Made by a program: the position numbers and the translations under genes
Notes under the pieces: model-generated
Seen by the model: the letters and a program-made list of their open reading frames with translations, nothing else
Told to the model about the DNA's origin: nothing
Database searches by the model: none
Shown: positions 26,201 through 38,762 of the stretch, in pieces
Layout: every line of letters starts with the position of its first letter
Numbering within the stretch: the first letter of the stretch is position 1
DNA from: Megascapheus bottae
Lineage: Eukaryota > Chordata > Mammalia > Rodentia > Geomyidae
Direction: 5' to 3'
Assembly: GCA_024803745.1 (NCBI GenBank)
Contig: JANJXV010000013.1
Coordinates: 28,872,001 to 28,936,000 of the forward strand
DNA length: 64,000 nucleotides

Positions 26201-26358
26201 ATGAAGAAAAAGTCCTAAAAGGATATAAGCATGCATTAAAATATCATTTTTTATTTTTATATACCTTTGAATTCAGGTATCACTGATCTTACATATAAAA
26301 TGGTAGTTGAAAGGTAGTTTGAAGAGAATGCTTAATTTACATTAACTTGTTTTTTCAG

Positions 26359-26414
26359 TGTGGGGGTTTTGAATTCATAGGAGACACCCTAATACTTGTA
26401 CCACACCTCCAGCC
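26359..26414 (-). mobile_element. Possible ID-like SINE fragment
   Basis: CTTGTACCACACCTCCAGCC resembles the reverse complement of an ID-like 5' end. It is short and diverged. Confidence 0.35.
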
Positions 26415-26668
26415 ATTTTTACTCTAGTTAGATTTTAGATGTCTTGCTTTAGTGAAATAGCCAGCTGGACCATGATCCTCTTATTGATGCTTCTTATATA
26501 TATCTAGGATAAAAGATGCATGCCATTCTATCCAGCTTGTACAGTTGAGATGGGATTTTACAAACTATTCTCCCTGGGTTATTCACAAACTGTAGTCAGG
26601 GGTGAGTCACTGGTGCTTTTCTATATTCATAGTAAAAATGATGTGATGATAAAAACAATTATTTTTTT

Positions 26669-26899
26669 GCTGGACACGGTGGCTCACACCTGTAATCCTA
26701 GCTACTCAGGAAGCTGAGATCTGAGGACCAAGGTTCAAAGCCAGCTGAGGCACAAAAGGAACTGAGACTCTTATCTCCAATTAACCTCTAGAGAGCCGTA
26801 AGTGGGGCTTGGTTCAAGGGTAGGGTGGTATCCTTGAACTGAAGAGATCAGGGACAGCACCCAGGAGGAGTTCAAGCCCCATGACCCACCAAAAAAAAG
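26669..26899 (+). mobile_element. B1-ID dimeric SINE, full-length
   Basis: The head GCTGGACACGGTGGCTCACA CCTGTAATCCTAGCTACTCA is a clear 7SL/B1 sequence with a pol III A/B-box region. The tail has AAGTGGGGCTTGGTTCAAGG and AGTTCAAGCCCCATGACC, followed by A-rich sequence. Confidence 0.92.
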
Positions 26900-27599
26900 A
26901 TGAATTTTTAATCAACCAATATTTCTATTTAGGTCTCAAATGTAGTTATTGTGTTATAATTTTCAGGCATTATATGTGTGTTTAATCTGTATAATAATAA
27001 GTACCACTTTAGAGTCTTAGGCATAGAGTTAAAGAAAAAATAATAAGCTAAACTCTACATGTTCAAGTGTAAAATACTGGCTATACTGTACTAGGTCAGC
27101 TTGTTAAAGTGGAAAAAAATGGGTATGGTAGCTGGGATTTGTTCAATCCTATCTCATGCCAATATAACTCATGAGAAGATCTTTGTGCAATACTATCTAA
27201 GAGTAGTTGGGTTAGCTCTATGACAAACACTCAAAAAAGACTACAAAGGAATTATGAAGATCCTGTCATCCTTCCCTATAAAATTTATCCTATGTCATGT
27301 ATTAAATATTGCCTTCTGTTGTACATCATTGTCTATTGCACATTAAGTATATGCATTCCAGCTTTGTTTTAGGTCTTCTCTTTCATTATTTTTGGTCATG
27401 AGTCAACTACTGCTTATACTTAACTCCGCCTGTAGAATATGCCAGAACATCAATCATTACAACATGTTACTAAATTAATAGTCTTAGATTACACCAACAA
27501 CCCACGATTAGAATAGTTAAGGCCCATTCTTCAAATTTGATGGTTATTAGTGGGTTTTTCTTTGTGTTGTTTGAGTTTGTTTTGTTTCTGCTGGTATTC

Positions 27600-27817
27600 T
27601 TTTTGTGTGTGTTGGTTGGTTGTGGGTCATGAACTCGGCATGGACACTGGCCCTGAGTGCTTTTGCTCAAAGCTAGTGCTTTGCCATTTGGGCCATGGGT
27701 TCCACTATCCCTAGCATGTTTTAGTAGTTAATTAGAGATAAGAGTTTCATGGGCATTCCAGATCTCATTCTCCTAAGTAGGTAGGATTACAGGCATGAGA
27801 TCCTAGCATCCAGCTCA
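27600..27817 (-). mobile_element. B1-ID dimeric SINE, antisense
   Basis: The reverse complement shows CTCAAAGCTAGTGCTTTGCC (ID-like part) near 27666, the GTTAATTAGAGATAAGAG linker and GTAGGATTACAGGCATGAGA (B1 head) near 27781. Confidence 0.82.
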
Positions 27818-28987
27818 TTAATGGAGTTTTAAAGATCATTGTTGGCTTGGTTTCGAAATGAATCACTTATAATAAATTAGCCCAAATTGTTTATTTCACT
27901 TGTATTTTTTAAATTATTTTAAATCAATGGCTAGCTTGTTTCCTAGTAGTTAAATAAAATATATACTGTTTTGAAAAGAAAGTAAGTTAAAATGCATGAA
28001 AAATAGCATTGCTCTTAGAGATATTTACTGTTTAGATTCAAGGCATATATGTGCATGGATATACTCAAAGATTTCACTCAGAAGATAAACTTAAACTTCA
28101 GGTATGTTAAATAGATTTGGCTTATATTTAGAAAATGAATTATAGCAGTTGAGGTTAGAGCAATTTTTCTGTATCTATCCTTTCTACCTATGTGGTAAAG
28201 AAACTACAATTTTTCCTACTTAATATGAAGAGCAATTTTCAATTGTTTCTTAATAGCATTTTGCATAAAAGTTAAACACCTGTCTAATCAAATGGCTACT
28301 GTCAAGCCCAAGTCATGTCTAATAAGTTTAGAATAGTTTGCCTTTCTTTTTGTCTTGCTCCTTTATTAGATGCATATTTTGTACCATTCATCATGCTCTT
28401 AGTATGGTCAGTAAAAATTGCTGAGGAAAAATATTATCCTCTGCTACTTTATAAGTCTAAGGAATCAAGTTTATGTTCACTAGCTGAACATGTTTCAGAG
28501 AAGCTATTGTCACTTTTTCAGCAGGACCAAACTCATCTTTGTGCATATAAGGTGGGTCCTTGTGTGTAGGTGCTTGCATAGACTTTCTGCATACAATGTC
28601 TAAAATATTCAAAATTCAGGCCCCAAAAGATTGAATGACTTGAGGTAACAAATGAGCTATACTTGAGTTTTCTAGTATAAGAACTTGAGGCTTTAAGTTC
28701 AGAAGACAGGAGTAAATTTAAGAGTACAGTATTTGAGTCATACCCTTAGAGATTAAAGATATACCTGCTTTGTTCTGCCATGAATCAAGTCGAATACCAG
28801 AACATACCTGAGTGATATCTTCAATTAATCTTTTCTCCAAGTTAAGACTGCTATTCATTTCTCAGTCTTCTCTCCAAGCTATTTTTTCCCTCAATGGCTT
28901 TCTGTGAACTTTATCCAGAGAAAATGACAATTCATTTGGGGTAGAATAAAATGTGTTTAGCAAATCTCTAATTCACGAGGTGCAATA

Positions 28988-29075
28988 ATTCAGAGCAAAG
29001 ACTCTTTAGTTGGAATGGCTAGGTCAAAGTGCCAGAATCCTCTATAAACTATTTGATGTTAGGCTCTTTACTTAA
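28988..29075 (+). repeat. Possible MIR relic
   Basis: TTCAGAGCAAAGACTCTTTA followed by CCAGAATCCT and TTGATGTTAGGCTCTTTACTTAA loosely follows the MIR order. Weak evidence. Confidence 0.35.
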
Positions 29076-29079
29076 TTTA

Positions 29080-29080
<1 letters not shown>

Positions 29081-29110
<30 letters not shown>
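29081..29110. repeat. (ATCT)n microsatellite
   Basis: Seven consecutive ATCT units within the intron. Confidence 0.9.
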
Positions 29111-29575
29111 GTAAGTACATTGCTAGCTAGTAGCTAGATATCCCAGCTTCATTAATAAAAGAACAAGTAATACTAACCAGTATATTATTGCTATTAATAT
29201 ATAAATAGGTATTTGTGTCATATGTTTCGATCAGTGCCTTCCTAAAATATTCAAATGTTAAATATTTTTATTAAACATAATCATGTCTTTGAGAATTCAA
29301 TACCTGTAATTTTCCAAGAAAAGCATTCCTTCTATGCACAAGAGAAGATGTGATAGTTTAATTTTTCCCATATATGGTTCCTGTGTAAAACATTTCATTG
29401 ATTGATAATCTTGCTGGCAATTTTAACAATTGTATTTCTGTAACAAATTTAACTGTACATGTTGGTTTCAGTTGCCTAGCCATAAAATAAAATTCAGTAA
29501 AATCAGACAGATTCATATGGCATATCATTGAGACCCACTATCTTAAGCTGAAGTGACTAACCATAGTATTTGATT

Positions 29576-29595
29576 TGACCTCTGACCTCTGACCT
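29576..29595 (-). promoter_or_regulatory. Triple TGACCT (DR1) nuclear-receptor-type motif
   Basis: Three perfect TGACCT half-sites occur at 29576-29581, 29583-29588 and 29590-29595, each separated by a single C. On the minus strand this reads as three AGGTCA half-sites with 1-bp spacing, i.e. two overlapping DR1 elements. DR1 is the known binding arrangement for HNF4, RXR/PPAR and COUP-TF receptors. The motif is certain from the sequence; function is inferred. It could also be a chance 7-bp tandem triplication. Confidence 0.55.
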
Positions 29596-30650
29596 CGTCA
29601 TAATGGCACTGATACTGTGATGGTCATGCTTCACAATTGTAAATGAAGGACGCAAACAAGCAACTTTGAAACTAGGGAATTTTAGATTATCTTTCAAACC
29701 AATAGTTTTTACAACCTAGGGATTTCAGTAGTTCAAAATTATTTATTTATATCTGTCTCTTTATTTCCTTAAACTTGAAAACATGGAAAGATGAAGGTGA
29801 GGGAAAAATAACTAAATGAATTTGATGGTTCCAGAGTCACATGGATATTTATAATGTGTGAAACCAGCTAATGCAGTTTAGATTACCTTTTTATCTTATT
29901 CAGCTTGCCAGATGTACTTAATTTTATTTGACGTCCACTTGAGAAATTGTAATTTAGTTCTTCACAGGATGATTTTACAGTTTGTTATGGTTAAATCTAA
30001 CTAGTTTTATACTTTAGTATTTTCTTATAAATGCCATTGGTTTTATCCATATTATAAAGAGTGAAGTAATATATCATTCCATTTAATGTTTATAATTGAT
30101 TTCTTTCAATTACACAGCATAGTTAATATATATATATATAATGATTCTTAATGCTTGGATGGAAAATACATTACATGTGAAGTTTATTTTTTTAAAGAGC
30201 TTCTCAGTCTTGCATTTTTCCTTCACTTGAAAATCTATAAAGTATATAACAGTTTCTTTTAGCCAAAAACATCACACACCTTTCCAAGCAATAAAATATA
30301 CAGAATTGAAAGTTGACACCTAATATATTTTTCATTAGATACAGATGTTCAATATAAAATTCTTCAAGTGTTCATGAAAAGCAGGATAACTAAAAATCTT
30401 CAGGTATAAAGCATAAAAATGTAAAAAAGGGAAAAACATAACTTTTGGTAAATTGCTAATGGATTTTTAATGAGAACCACTTTATTTTCAGAGTTCAGAA
30501 GTCCTTTTCAGTATATTCTAATCATCAAGTCACTGAAATTTGCAATAGGAATCTGGAAATTTCCATTAAATCTAATGAAACGAGACTGAAGTCCTTCCCC
30601 AAAAGTAAACTTTATCTTGCAATTTAAACATATTTTTGAATTAAGTGATA

Positions 30651-30795
30651 TTGTTTTTTGCTAGTCTTGGAGCTTGAACTCTGGATCTAGGCTAGAACTC
30701 TATTACCTGAGCCACAGCACAATGTCTTGCTTTTTTTTCTACGTATGTGATACCAAGGAATCGAACCTGGGTCTTCATGCATGCTAGGCAAGCAA
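30651..30795 (-). mobile_element. 5'-truncated dimeric ID-like SINE with 15-bp TSD
   Basis: The minus-strand element carries GAATCGAACCTGGGTCTTCA (B-box region of unit 1) and an ID-like unit 2, and ends in a T-run on the + strand. Exact copies of TTGAATTAAGTGATA flank it at 30636-30650 and 30796-30810. It lacks the first ~30 bases of the family. Confidence 0.92.
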
Positions 30796-32689
30796 TTGAA
30801 TTAAGTGATAATTTTAAGAAATTATTCTAATTGGCCTGTTTACAAACTAACTTTCTACTTATTAGTAGGAAATGAAAGCCAATGCAGTGACTAGCACACA
30901 ATATAATCTTTTGTGCTGGCTTTTTTTGTATCTTGAGACACATTTGTAAATTGGGTTGAGCAGCATGCAATTTTGAAATGAAGGTATTTCTTCACTGACT
31001 AACCCTCCGTGGTCAGTTCTCAGCTTTACCGGTGCTTTCCCAACTGCAGAAATCATTACTTTAACTAGGGGCTAAAATGTGAACTATCCAGTAGGGAAAA
31101 ACAAGAATGTACAAAGAGGAAATTCTCATATTCTCTCTTTACCCACTAGTCTCCACAAAGTAGGAGAAAAAAACCCAACATTTTAAATAGATGTTTCTTG
31201 ATATTTAAATGTGTTGGAAATTATCAGTTAAAGCAAGTAGTTTATCTCTGATTTTGTTAAAGTGTTTATGAAACTGAGTTACCTGTGTCTAGTTGAAGGT
31301 AAATACTTTTTGAAAATCTCCATATGAAAATTTAGAGCACTCCTATGTCTTGATTTTGGACTTCCATACTTTTTTTTTTTACAAAGATGATATCTGATGT
31401 TTTGTCCAAGTTTTTAGTGCTTTGTATCTTCATTTGTGAATTCATACACTCACAGAACCTGGGGATTAGATGCCTATTATGTGAATGACATTAATGTTTC
31501 CCCCGTGGGAGAATTTTCTAAAGGTAGCCCTCAAGAGGTTTAAATCACATCATGGGAAACAAAAAAATTTTTCGAAGCAGGTTGCTTGCTATAGAAGCAA
31601 ATATTGGATTTTTGCCAACACAAACGGATATGCTTGAGAATGACAATACAGAAAATAGACACACGTGCATTGGGACATTCTCTTTCTGGAGCTGTGATTA
31701 ACGCACAAATGAGATCTGGCCAGAAAGATGAAAAAGGAGGACACTGAAAACAAGGGCCAAGGTAGAACAAAAGCATAGCAAGAGAAGCAGACAAACCCCA
31801 AAAGACCTGGGAAGGCAGTGTGTGGACCAGGGGGCAGATAGATAGAGGAAAATTCAATTCACAGGGTGGGTTTGAGGTAGCCAGGAAGCCTATAGCTGTT
31901 GGGTAAAGTGCACAGAATTCATATTTCTAGTCAATAGGATGAGCTTAGCAGCTGGGAATGAAGGGGTCTGAGTGAAGAATCTTGACCCAGTTAATATAGC
32001 AGTGAATGTCATATGCACTGGAAAGAAATGTCAAGGACACAGAACTAGCCATTGTCTTCACTGCTAGAGATGTAGACACTAGATCATCAAGGGCTGTGAA
32101 TTGTTTCTGGTTTTGTTTCATTTTAAGTGATGACCTGAGGTGAAACACAAAATTTGAATTCTATAGTTCAAGGGCTGTGATATGATGAGGGGAGCTGATT
32201 AACAAGATATTTTTTTTTACCATGAGCTTATTGTTCACATTAATGTCATCTGTATTTTATTCAAGAAAATCAGATAAATAGAATTTAGAGATATGGTATT
32301 GTACACTGGTCATCCTATTAAAGTTGTCCATATTCCTATTCTATTAGAAACCATGCTTCTATTTGAAATGAAAGTTTCTGTGGTAATCTTGTAAGCAGAC
32401 ATATACCCAACATTCAAATGTGTGATCTGATTGGTGGCCAAAGGAACTGAATAATGAGGTTGAGAACAGGAGTCAGAGAGCCTGAGCTCAAAATCGCACA
32501 TCCAGCTGGTGCTCTGAATTCCATTGGCTGGCTGATATTTATTTCCTCTGATTACTAAGCAATGGTGTTCTTTTACTTAGGATATTATTTGTCACCCTTA
32601 ATATGAAGTAACAATGTTCTACAGTTATGTTGTATTGTGCAACTATAAAAGATTGACCTACTTACAACTTTATAAATTCATTTATTCCA

Positions 32690-32885
32690 GTTGTCAGTGG
32701 CTCATGCCTGCAGTCTTTGGAGGATGAGATTGTTAAGATCATGGTTTAAGGCTAGCTGGAGTAGGAAAATGATCATTAGACCCTTTCTCAATAAAAATAT
32801 AGAGAGGGTGATTCAGACCTGTTATCTTATTTCCTGGGAAGCTAATAGGTAGATCTTTCTAAGATACATGCCTAGGTAGGAAGGA
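32690..32885 (+). mobile_element. Degenerate B1-type dimer
   Basis: GTCAGTGGCTCATGCCTGCA and, about 110 bp later, GGTGATTCAGACCTGTTATC both resemble the B1 head, suggesting an old B1 dimer. Confidence 0.55.
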
Positions 32886-33138
32886 AGCAAAAATTATCTA
32901 AATATAACAATGAAAAATCAGTGCTGGAGATATGGATGTGTCAAGAGTACTCAGTTAAAAAGCAAGTGGGCCTGAAATTCATTCTTTATGTGAGTTTCCA
33001 TCTCAAATATATAATTCAGTGGAAATAGAAAATTTAGTGATGATGGTTACATGAAGTATGTTCGTTAGCATGAAACTGACATTTGGTATTAGGGAATGAT
33101 TATGCCTTTCCAAAATGCTACATTTTTTCTAATTTCAG

Positions 33139-33260
33139 GGAAGGAGATTACAGCTGAAACTTTTATGGAAAAGTTGGACAATGGTGCCTTGCTCTGCCAA
33201 CTTGCTACAGCCATGCAAGAGAAATTTAAAGAGAGCCTAGACGCCAACAAGCCTACAAAG
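33139..33260 (+). CDS. GAS2: GAS2, second coding exon (CH domain)
   Basis: The 122-nt exon completes codon 49 (Gly) and encodes residues 50-89, beginning [20 protein letters not shown] and ending DANKPTK. This is the central CH-domain helix region, with the typical DNGALLCQL core. The acceptor is TTTCAG ending at 33138 and the donor is GTAATG at 33261. The phase is 1 on entry and 0 on exit, matching both neighbouring exons. Compared with human GAS2 as I remember it, the segment after CQLA reads [12 protein letters not shown] rather than [12 protein letters not shown]. These are ordinary species substitutions and the frame is intact. The CH domain is the part expected to contact actin. Confidence 0.96.
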
Positions 33261-33789
33261 GTAATGATCCCAATGGAGCTAGCTCTAAGAAGAGGCAGGT
33301 AACATGCCTCACTATTTAGGAATTGAGTATAGTTTAGAATTAATTGTGAATAGATGCATCAGGCTTTGTACTTAGAACACAAAAGGTACTTCCTAATTAA
33401 CCAGCACATTTGTTCTTTAGTTACACAAATTACATAATTCTTTCAGTAAGTCTAATTAAATAAAAATAGTCATGGAAAAAGATTGCATTAAAAGAGCACT
33501 CTGTGTAAACTGATTAAATCTGATGTATTGATTGATTAAAAACTTAGCATAGAAATAACATGTCATCAAGCAATGGATGAAATCTAGCTTAGGAAGCTGC
33601 AATACCTAAGTCTTTGTTTTAAAAACCTTGTGGCAAAATATTGGAATCATGTACTCAGAGTATAACTTTTTGGACCAATTTTTTTTCATTTTTGATTGCT
33701 CAGACTTTCATTTTGTATGTTGTTAAATATTCTTTTGTAGTTACTATACTATCATAAAAACATGTTGAAATATATTAGGTATTTTTCTT

Positions 33790-34340
33790 TTTGTGGTACC
33801 TGATTTTGAAGTTAGGACCTAGTAACTAGGAGAAAAGTGTTTTACCACTTGAACCATGATCTCAACCAATTTCAATTGTTTTGCTTTAGTTTTTTTTTTC
33901 GTATCGAGTCTTATTCTTTTTCCTCAACTACATTCAGACCTTGAAACTGCTATCTATGCTTCCCACATAGCTGGCACTACAAATGGACAGTAGGCAAGTT
34001 TTACTGGTTTTCTTTTTGAGACAGGGTCTCATTAACTTTTGGCCCAAGTTTGCTTTGACCTGTAATTGTCCCATCATTCCTCCAAGCATTCACATTAAAG
34101 GTGTAAACCTGAAGTAAGAATTGATAGGTTTTCTGCTTTGGGCTTCTTGTTTTGCTTTTGCTTTTGTTTATGTTTTAATAGGAGAGCTTGAATTCAGGGA
34201 TTTGTGTTTGTCTGGCATATTTGTTTAACTGAAACTCTACAAACTGGATCCTGGACCTGATTTTGCTGATTATTTTAGAGACAAAGTCACAGCCCTTTCT
34301 CCTGGACTGGATTACAGTTAGGAGCCATTGTTACTTGGGG
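33790..34340 (-). mobile_element. Cluster of degenerate antisense SINE-like sequence
   Basis: Several weak B1/Alu-like antisense landmarks occur (GAGACAGGGTCTCATTAAC near 34018; GTAAACCTGAAG near 34102; GGATTACAGTTAGGAGCC near 34309). They suggest two or three old, overlapping or adjacent copies. Boundaries are unclear. Confidence 0.45.
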
Positions 34341-34629
34341 AAATTATTGGTTTTTGAAGTAGGCAGAGTGGTGATGTTCTCTCTAATCACTTAACCATAA
34401 GTATAATAAATAATAAAAATAATGGTTTAAATAGCATTTAAGACATATCAAAAATAAAATAGAAAACCCACAAATGCTAAATTGCTTCTGAGATTGTGCC
34501 AGAAGAGAGCAAAAGTGGTGGTGGTGTTGATTGTGGTGGCTTCTGTGTGTGTATGTGTGTGCGTGTGGTAGGTACTGATGCTAAACTAAGTTTGTAGATA
34601 TTTCCTATCACACTAAAAATTTCTAAGTG

Positions 34630-34725
34630 TTATTGTAAAGGTGATGTACAGAGGGCTTACAGTAACTTAAGTCAGGCAAAGACTGCACTCCTTTGGATAA
34701 TGTCATCCACCTAGGATTTTTAAAT
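34630..34725 (-). mobile_element. Short L1 3'-end fragment
   Basis: TTATTGTAAAGGTGATGTACAGAGGGCTTACAGTAAC-like sequence beginning near 34631 resembles the last ~90 bases of the L1 3' UTRs elsewhere in the window, in minus orientation. It is short and diverged. Confidence 0.5.
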
Positions 34726-36008
34726 TCTGAAAAACAAATATGCAAGCTCCCCTCTCCTCAGTTTTTTCATATTATATGCAAAGTGTCAATTAAGTGCCTT
34801 CCAAATTTTGTTTGTGCACATTAGAATTACATGATCATCCTCAAAATCTCCTGAGTCCAGGTATCATACCTAAACATTCCAGTAAATCTCTATAGTGGTT
34901 GGACATTTAAAAAAAAAAAAGAAAAGAACCCCCCAGGAGCTTGTGACAGTCAGAGAAGTTAGGCATTGCATCCTCTCCCTTTGCCCTCCAAAACACACAA
35001 CACCACTTTTCCCTCCATCGGATAGATGCAGATTTAAGATGTGATGTGCAAGATATCCTGGATATTAAGTGACTAAGAATTGGACACAGTTCTCTCTCCA
35101 TCAGTTCACCTTAGGTCGACAGCTATGAGAAAAGTGTGAAAGATCTCCATGTCAAGCTTATTATTAGGGCACTGTTTTCTTTTTTGCTGTGATTTCCCAC
35201 GTGAGGCATTTGACCTGCACTTGAGATTACTGGTGAGTAAACACGGTGCCTAAACAGGATGGCGAGCTTGGGAAGTATTTTATAAGGCATTAAAAAAGGG
35301 AAAAAGGTAACGTGGCTCCATTTATGGAGAGTGCCTGTACATGGCTTGTGCTTATAAATGCTGGTTGCTGAGGACAGAAAGGCCCAAGTCTCAAGGCGAG
35401 GACTCCATAACTCCTTCATGGAACCTGAAAATGATCAGTCCCAGCCATACTGTTATGCACTCTGTTTTGGTAAATTGGAACCAAATTTTTCCAAATTGAA
35501 CTGTCCAACATAAGAGACCCAAATGCATCAGCCCATATTCAAAGTTTGAATCTATGGTACTTGAATTCTAATTTTGTTTGCGTTTTAATAGGTTAGGTTC
35601 AAATATTATTTTCAGGAAAATAAAGTTAGCCATATCATTTATATACAAAGAAGACATTCATGAATGTGACCTCCCACCCGATCATAGAAGATGGTTAACA
35701 GATGGTTGAGAACTTTTTTGATCAGCAAGAAGAAAATTAATATTTTGTAAAAGGCTCATATTTAGCCCAAGAGCTGTTATGTCCGAAGATACAGAAATTT
35801 TCTCCAAATCTTAATGCAACTATTAAAGCAATGTAAAGATAAAGTGTGGACAAAGATTTTAATAACTGCTTCTCTTTAAAATATTTAAGGTTAGTGACAT
35901 TTGTATAACAAAACATATAAGATAAAATAAAGAAATGTTCCTCTTCAATCCGTGTGGAACTGCAGTAAGAACTTATTAAACTTGAAATATTTTCTTAGCT
36001 CTTAGTCT

Positions 36009-36238
36009 TTTTTTTTTCCCTTTTGGTCATAGGGCTTGAACTCTAGGCCTGGGTACTTTCTCTGAGTTTTTCAGCTCAAGGCACCACCCTACCTCTCGAG
36101 CCACAGAGCCACATCTGGTTTTCTAGTGGTTAATTGGAGATAAGAGTATCTCGGGGTCTTTAGTGCCGGGGTTGCTTTGAACTGTGACCCTCAGCCTCCT
36201 GAGTAGCTAGGATTACACGCATGAGCCACCGTCTGTTC
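36009..36238 (-). mobile_element. B1-ID dimeric SINE, antisense
   Basis: A T-run leads into GGCTTGAACTCTAGGCCTGG, the GGTTAATTGGAGATAAGAG linker and CTCCTGAGTAGCTAGGATTA of the B1 head. TAGTCTTTT occurs at both ends (about 36006 and 36239), consistent with a short target duplication. Confidence 0.9.
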
Positions 36239-38486
36239 CTAGTCTTTTGTTTAGTTGAATGTAACAATAAAAATTTGCTTTGATTGAGATGAAATGACTT
36301 TAGGGGGAAAAAGGTGAATATTTGTAAAATGTATTGTAGCCTTTAATTTTAGTACTCAGCAATGCAAACCTGAACTTCGTAGGGAATGTTATGATTTTCC
36401 TTGACTACCTGGACGGTGGCTACCTTGACAGCATTTCTCTATTTCATAAATAACTTTTAGTGACTGGTAGCCTAAATCAATATACTACGTGCCTTCTTGT
36501 GAAAAATGTATTTTTTGTCCTTTTTACATTTTATAAGTATCTTCTGAAGATGAAAAGTGAGATGGTTAATATTATCATGGCCATTGTTGCTCATAAAGAT
36601 TTTGGTCAAGCATTGGTTATCCATTTTATCCCTAAAAACCAGAAAGTAATTATGTACAATTTTATAACTTTTTATTATGGTACAATCTATCTTAAGCAGT
36701 ATTATATTAGCTAAACCAGTAAATTTAAGATGACAGCGATTATTTCCCTTATGTAAGAAGAAATGAAACTTTTCAATTGCGTTTAGACAGCAATTGAGTT
36801 ACAATATTGTCTTTTCCTCTCCTTTCACTACACATCCTCTCCTCCTCGCTCTCCTTCCTCCTGTTCTTTCCTTCCTTTCCCTACTCTCCTTCCCTCCATC
36901 TTCCCTCTGGGTATAGTACAATCACCTTGGTTTAAAAACCATAGGACAAAGGAACTTTAGTTAGTTATTCTTTTCTCTGATCTACTAAGTCTACATATAG
37001 GAAAATGATGAAATAGAATGAATTTTTAAAGAAGAGAAACTTTATAGGAAGCCCTATGTAATGTTCATCTAGCAAATTAAATTTCATCTTCTTATTTCCA
37101 TAGCAATATTTTTGCTTTTCCTGACAGTTTATTTGGGATCTTTACAGCTGTGTAAACATATTTGAACAAGTAAGTTATGCATTATGTATGCAAAGTACCT
37201 CCATGCAAAGAATGATTTAAATGTTCTTTCCATTTGAAAGCAAATCTTAATATATGTGAAAGAATTTATATACTCAATGCCTTAGGTATAAATCCATGGT
37301 TCTTGAATATGTTGCTCTGGTTTGATTTTAAAAACTCTCAAATATAAAGATTCTTTCATGTGAAATGGAAGTAGAATGCTTCTCTAGGTAATAAAATAGC
37401 TTCTGTAGGTAAGTTAGCAATTTAGCCTTTGTATGGTGGGCCATTATTTTCCCTAGGCAGGAAGGCATTGCTGGATGTACAGACTTAGCCAGTAGTTGAA
37501 TGAGGATGTTAGACCAGTGTATAGCAATGTAATGTAAAACGAATTAATTATTTCATATGCATCCAAATGTGACACATGCAGGGTAACTACTGGCGTTCAT
37601 TTCCTGGAGCTGTGATTGCTCAATGGCAAAAAATCTACTTCGAATCTTCCCAATATCCTATGTTAGGAAAACAGAAACAAATGAATAAGTCCATGGTTAG
37701 ATTTTAAATATGTTCATTCTTAGTTAATGAACCAAAAGTTCATTTCTCTAATCAAGACTGGGAAAGTAACATTTATGCATGAATTGACACTGCCTCATTC
37801 AAATTTAGGTCAAATATATAAGCCCTTTCATATTGTATGTTTACTCTGTTCTTTTTCTACCACCCACATATTCGATGGTTTGTGAATAAGAATCTCAAAA
37901 AAAAAAAAATAGACTGCCAGCTCAGTGCAGGGCGTTCACAGGCTTCAAACTTTCTTTTTTTTTTTTTTTTTTAATTCTTCTCTATTGATTTTGAGTCTCT
38001 GACTCAGACATAAGAGTTTTTCTAGGTTCAGAGCTTCCTTTGACATCAAAGGACTGGGGGATGGTTAGTTAGATCAAGTTTGAAGCACATGAAGAATAGG
38101 AAGTATAAAGAAGATCTGTTACCTACTGGAATGCTACATTATACTCTAAGGAAGGAGCTGGACATTCACCATAGAAATGAAAAATCCAATCCTTGCTCAG
38201 AGGAAAGAACATCCTAGTCAGATAGAAATACCTGTCATACATTTGCTCATCAAGAATACTTACCTTGAGCTGCAATGTGACAGTGTTCCAGGATGTTGTA
38301 CTACCTGAGAATTTAATAACATATAAACATTAATACTTTCCTTTAACAAATACTCAATAGCATTTTTGATTTGTTTTGTTTGGAGAATGTCTTTTCTAGT
38401 TGAATTCAGAACTTGAGAGACTTGTGCTTATTGATGATAATCGTGACAAGAAAGTATGATATCAGTGATAAAAAGAAGTTTTTAAT

Positions 38487-38586
38487 TTTGCTTTTTTTTT
38501 AATGTGGTACTGAGGAATTATATCCAAGGCTTCATGCATGGTAGGCATGCAATCCACTACTAAGCTACATTTCCAGCCCCCAAAGT
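38487..38586 (-). mobile_element. ID-like SINE monomer, antisense
   Basis: T-run, then GGTACTGAGGAATTATATCC and GGCATGCAATCCACTACTAA, ending TTTCCAGCCCC. AAGTTTTTAAT (38476-38486) and AAGTTTTTTAAT (38587-38598) form a near-exact target duplication. Confidence 0.8.
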
Positions 38587-38676
38587 AAGTTTTTTAATGA
38601 AAAGGAGCTCTCAGCTGTGATTAGTTTGGAGTCGTTCATTTATAATTACGTACAAGTGTGTATTTCTAAAACAATC

Positions 38677-38762
38677 TGAGCTGGGAGTAAAGCTAAGTGG
38701 TAGATTGTTTTCCTAGCATGTGTGAGGCCCAAAGTTTGATATTTAGTAACAACAAAACAAAA
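38677..38762 (+). mobile_element. ID-like SINE monomer, sense
   Basis: GAGCTGGGAGTAAAGCTAAG TGGTAGATTGTTTTCCTAGC followed by an A/C-rich end is a diverged ID-like monomer. It lies about 90 bp from an antisense monomer. Confidence 0.7.

Noticed and set aside
28315..28569. 84-codon plus-strand frame resembling a small secreted/membrane protein
   Set aside because: Contains a hydrophobic stretch, but I recognise no family, it sits in a GAS2 intron without splice support, and such lengths occur by chance in AT-rich introns.
29081..29110. CRISPR-like array from short tandem units (also at 18945 and 42172)
   Set aside because: Units are 2-4 bp microsatellites without spacers; the DNA is mammalian.
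33096..33302. Treating the single open frame around the second coding exon as a gene
   Set aside because: Only 33139-33260 is exonic; the flanking codons are intron read-through across the splice sites.
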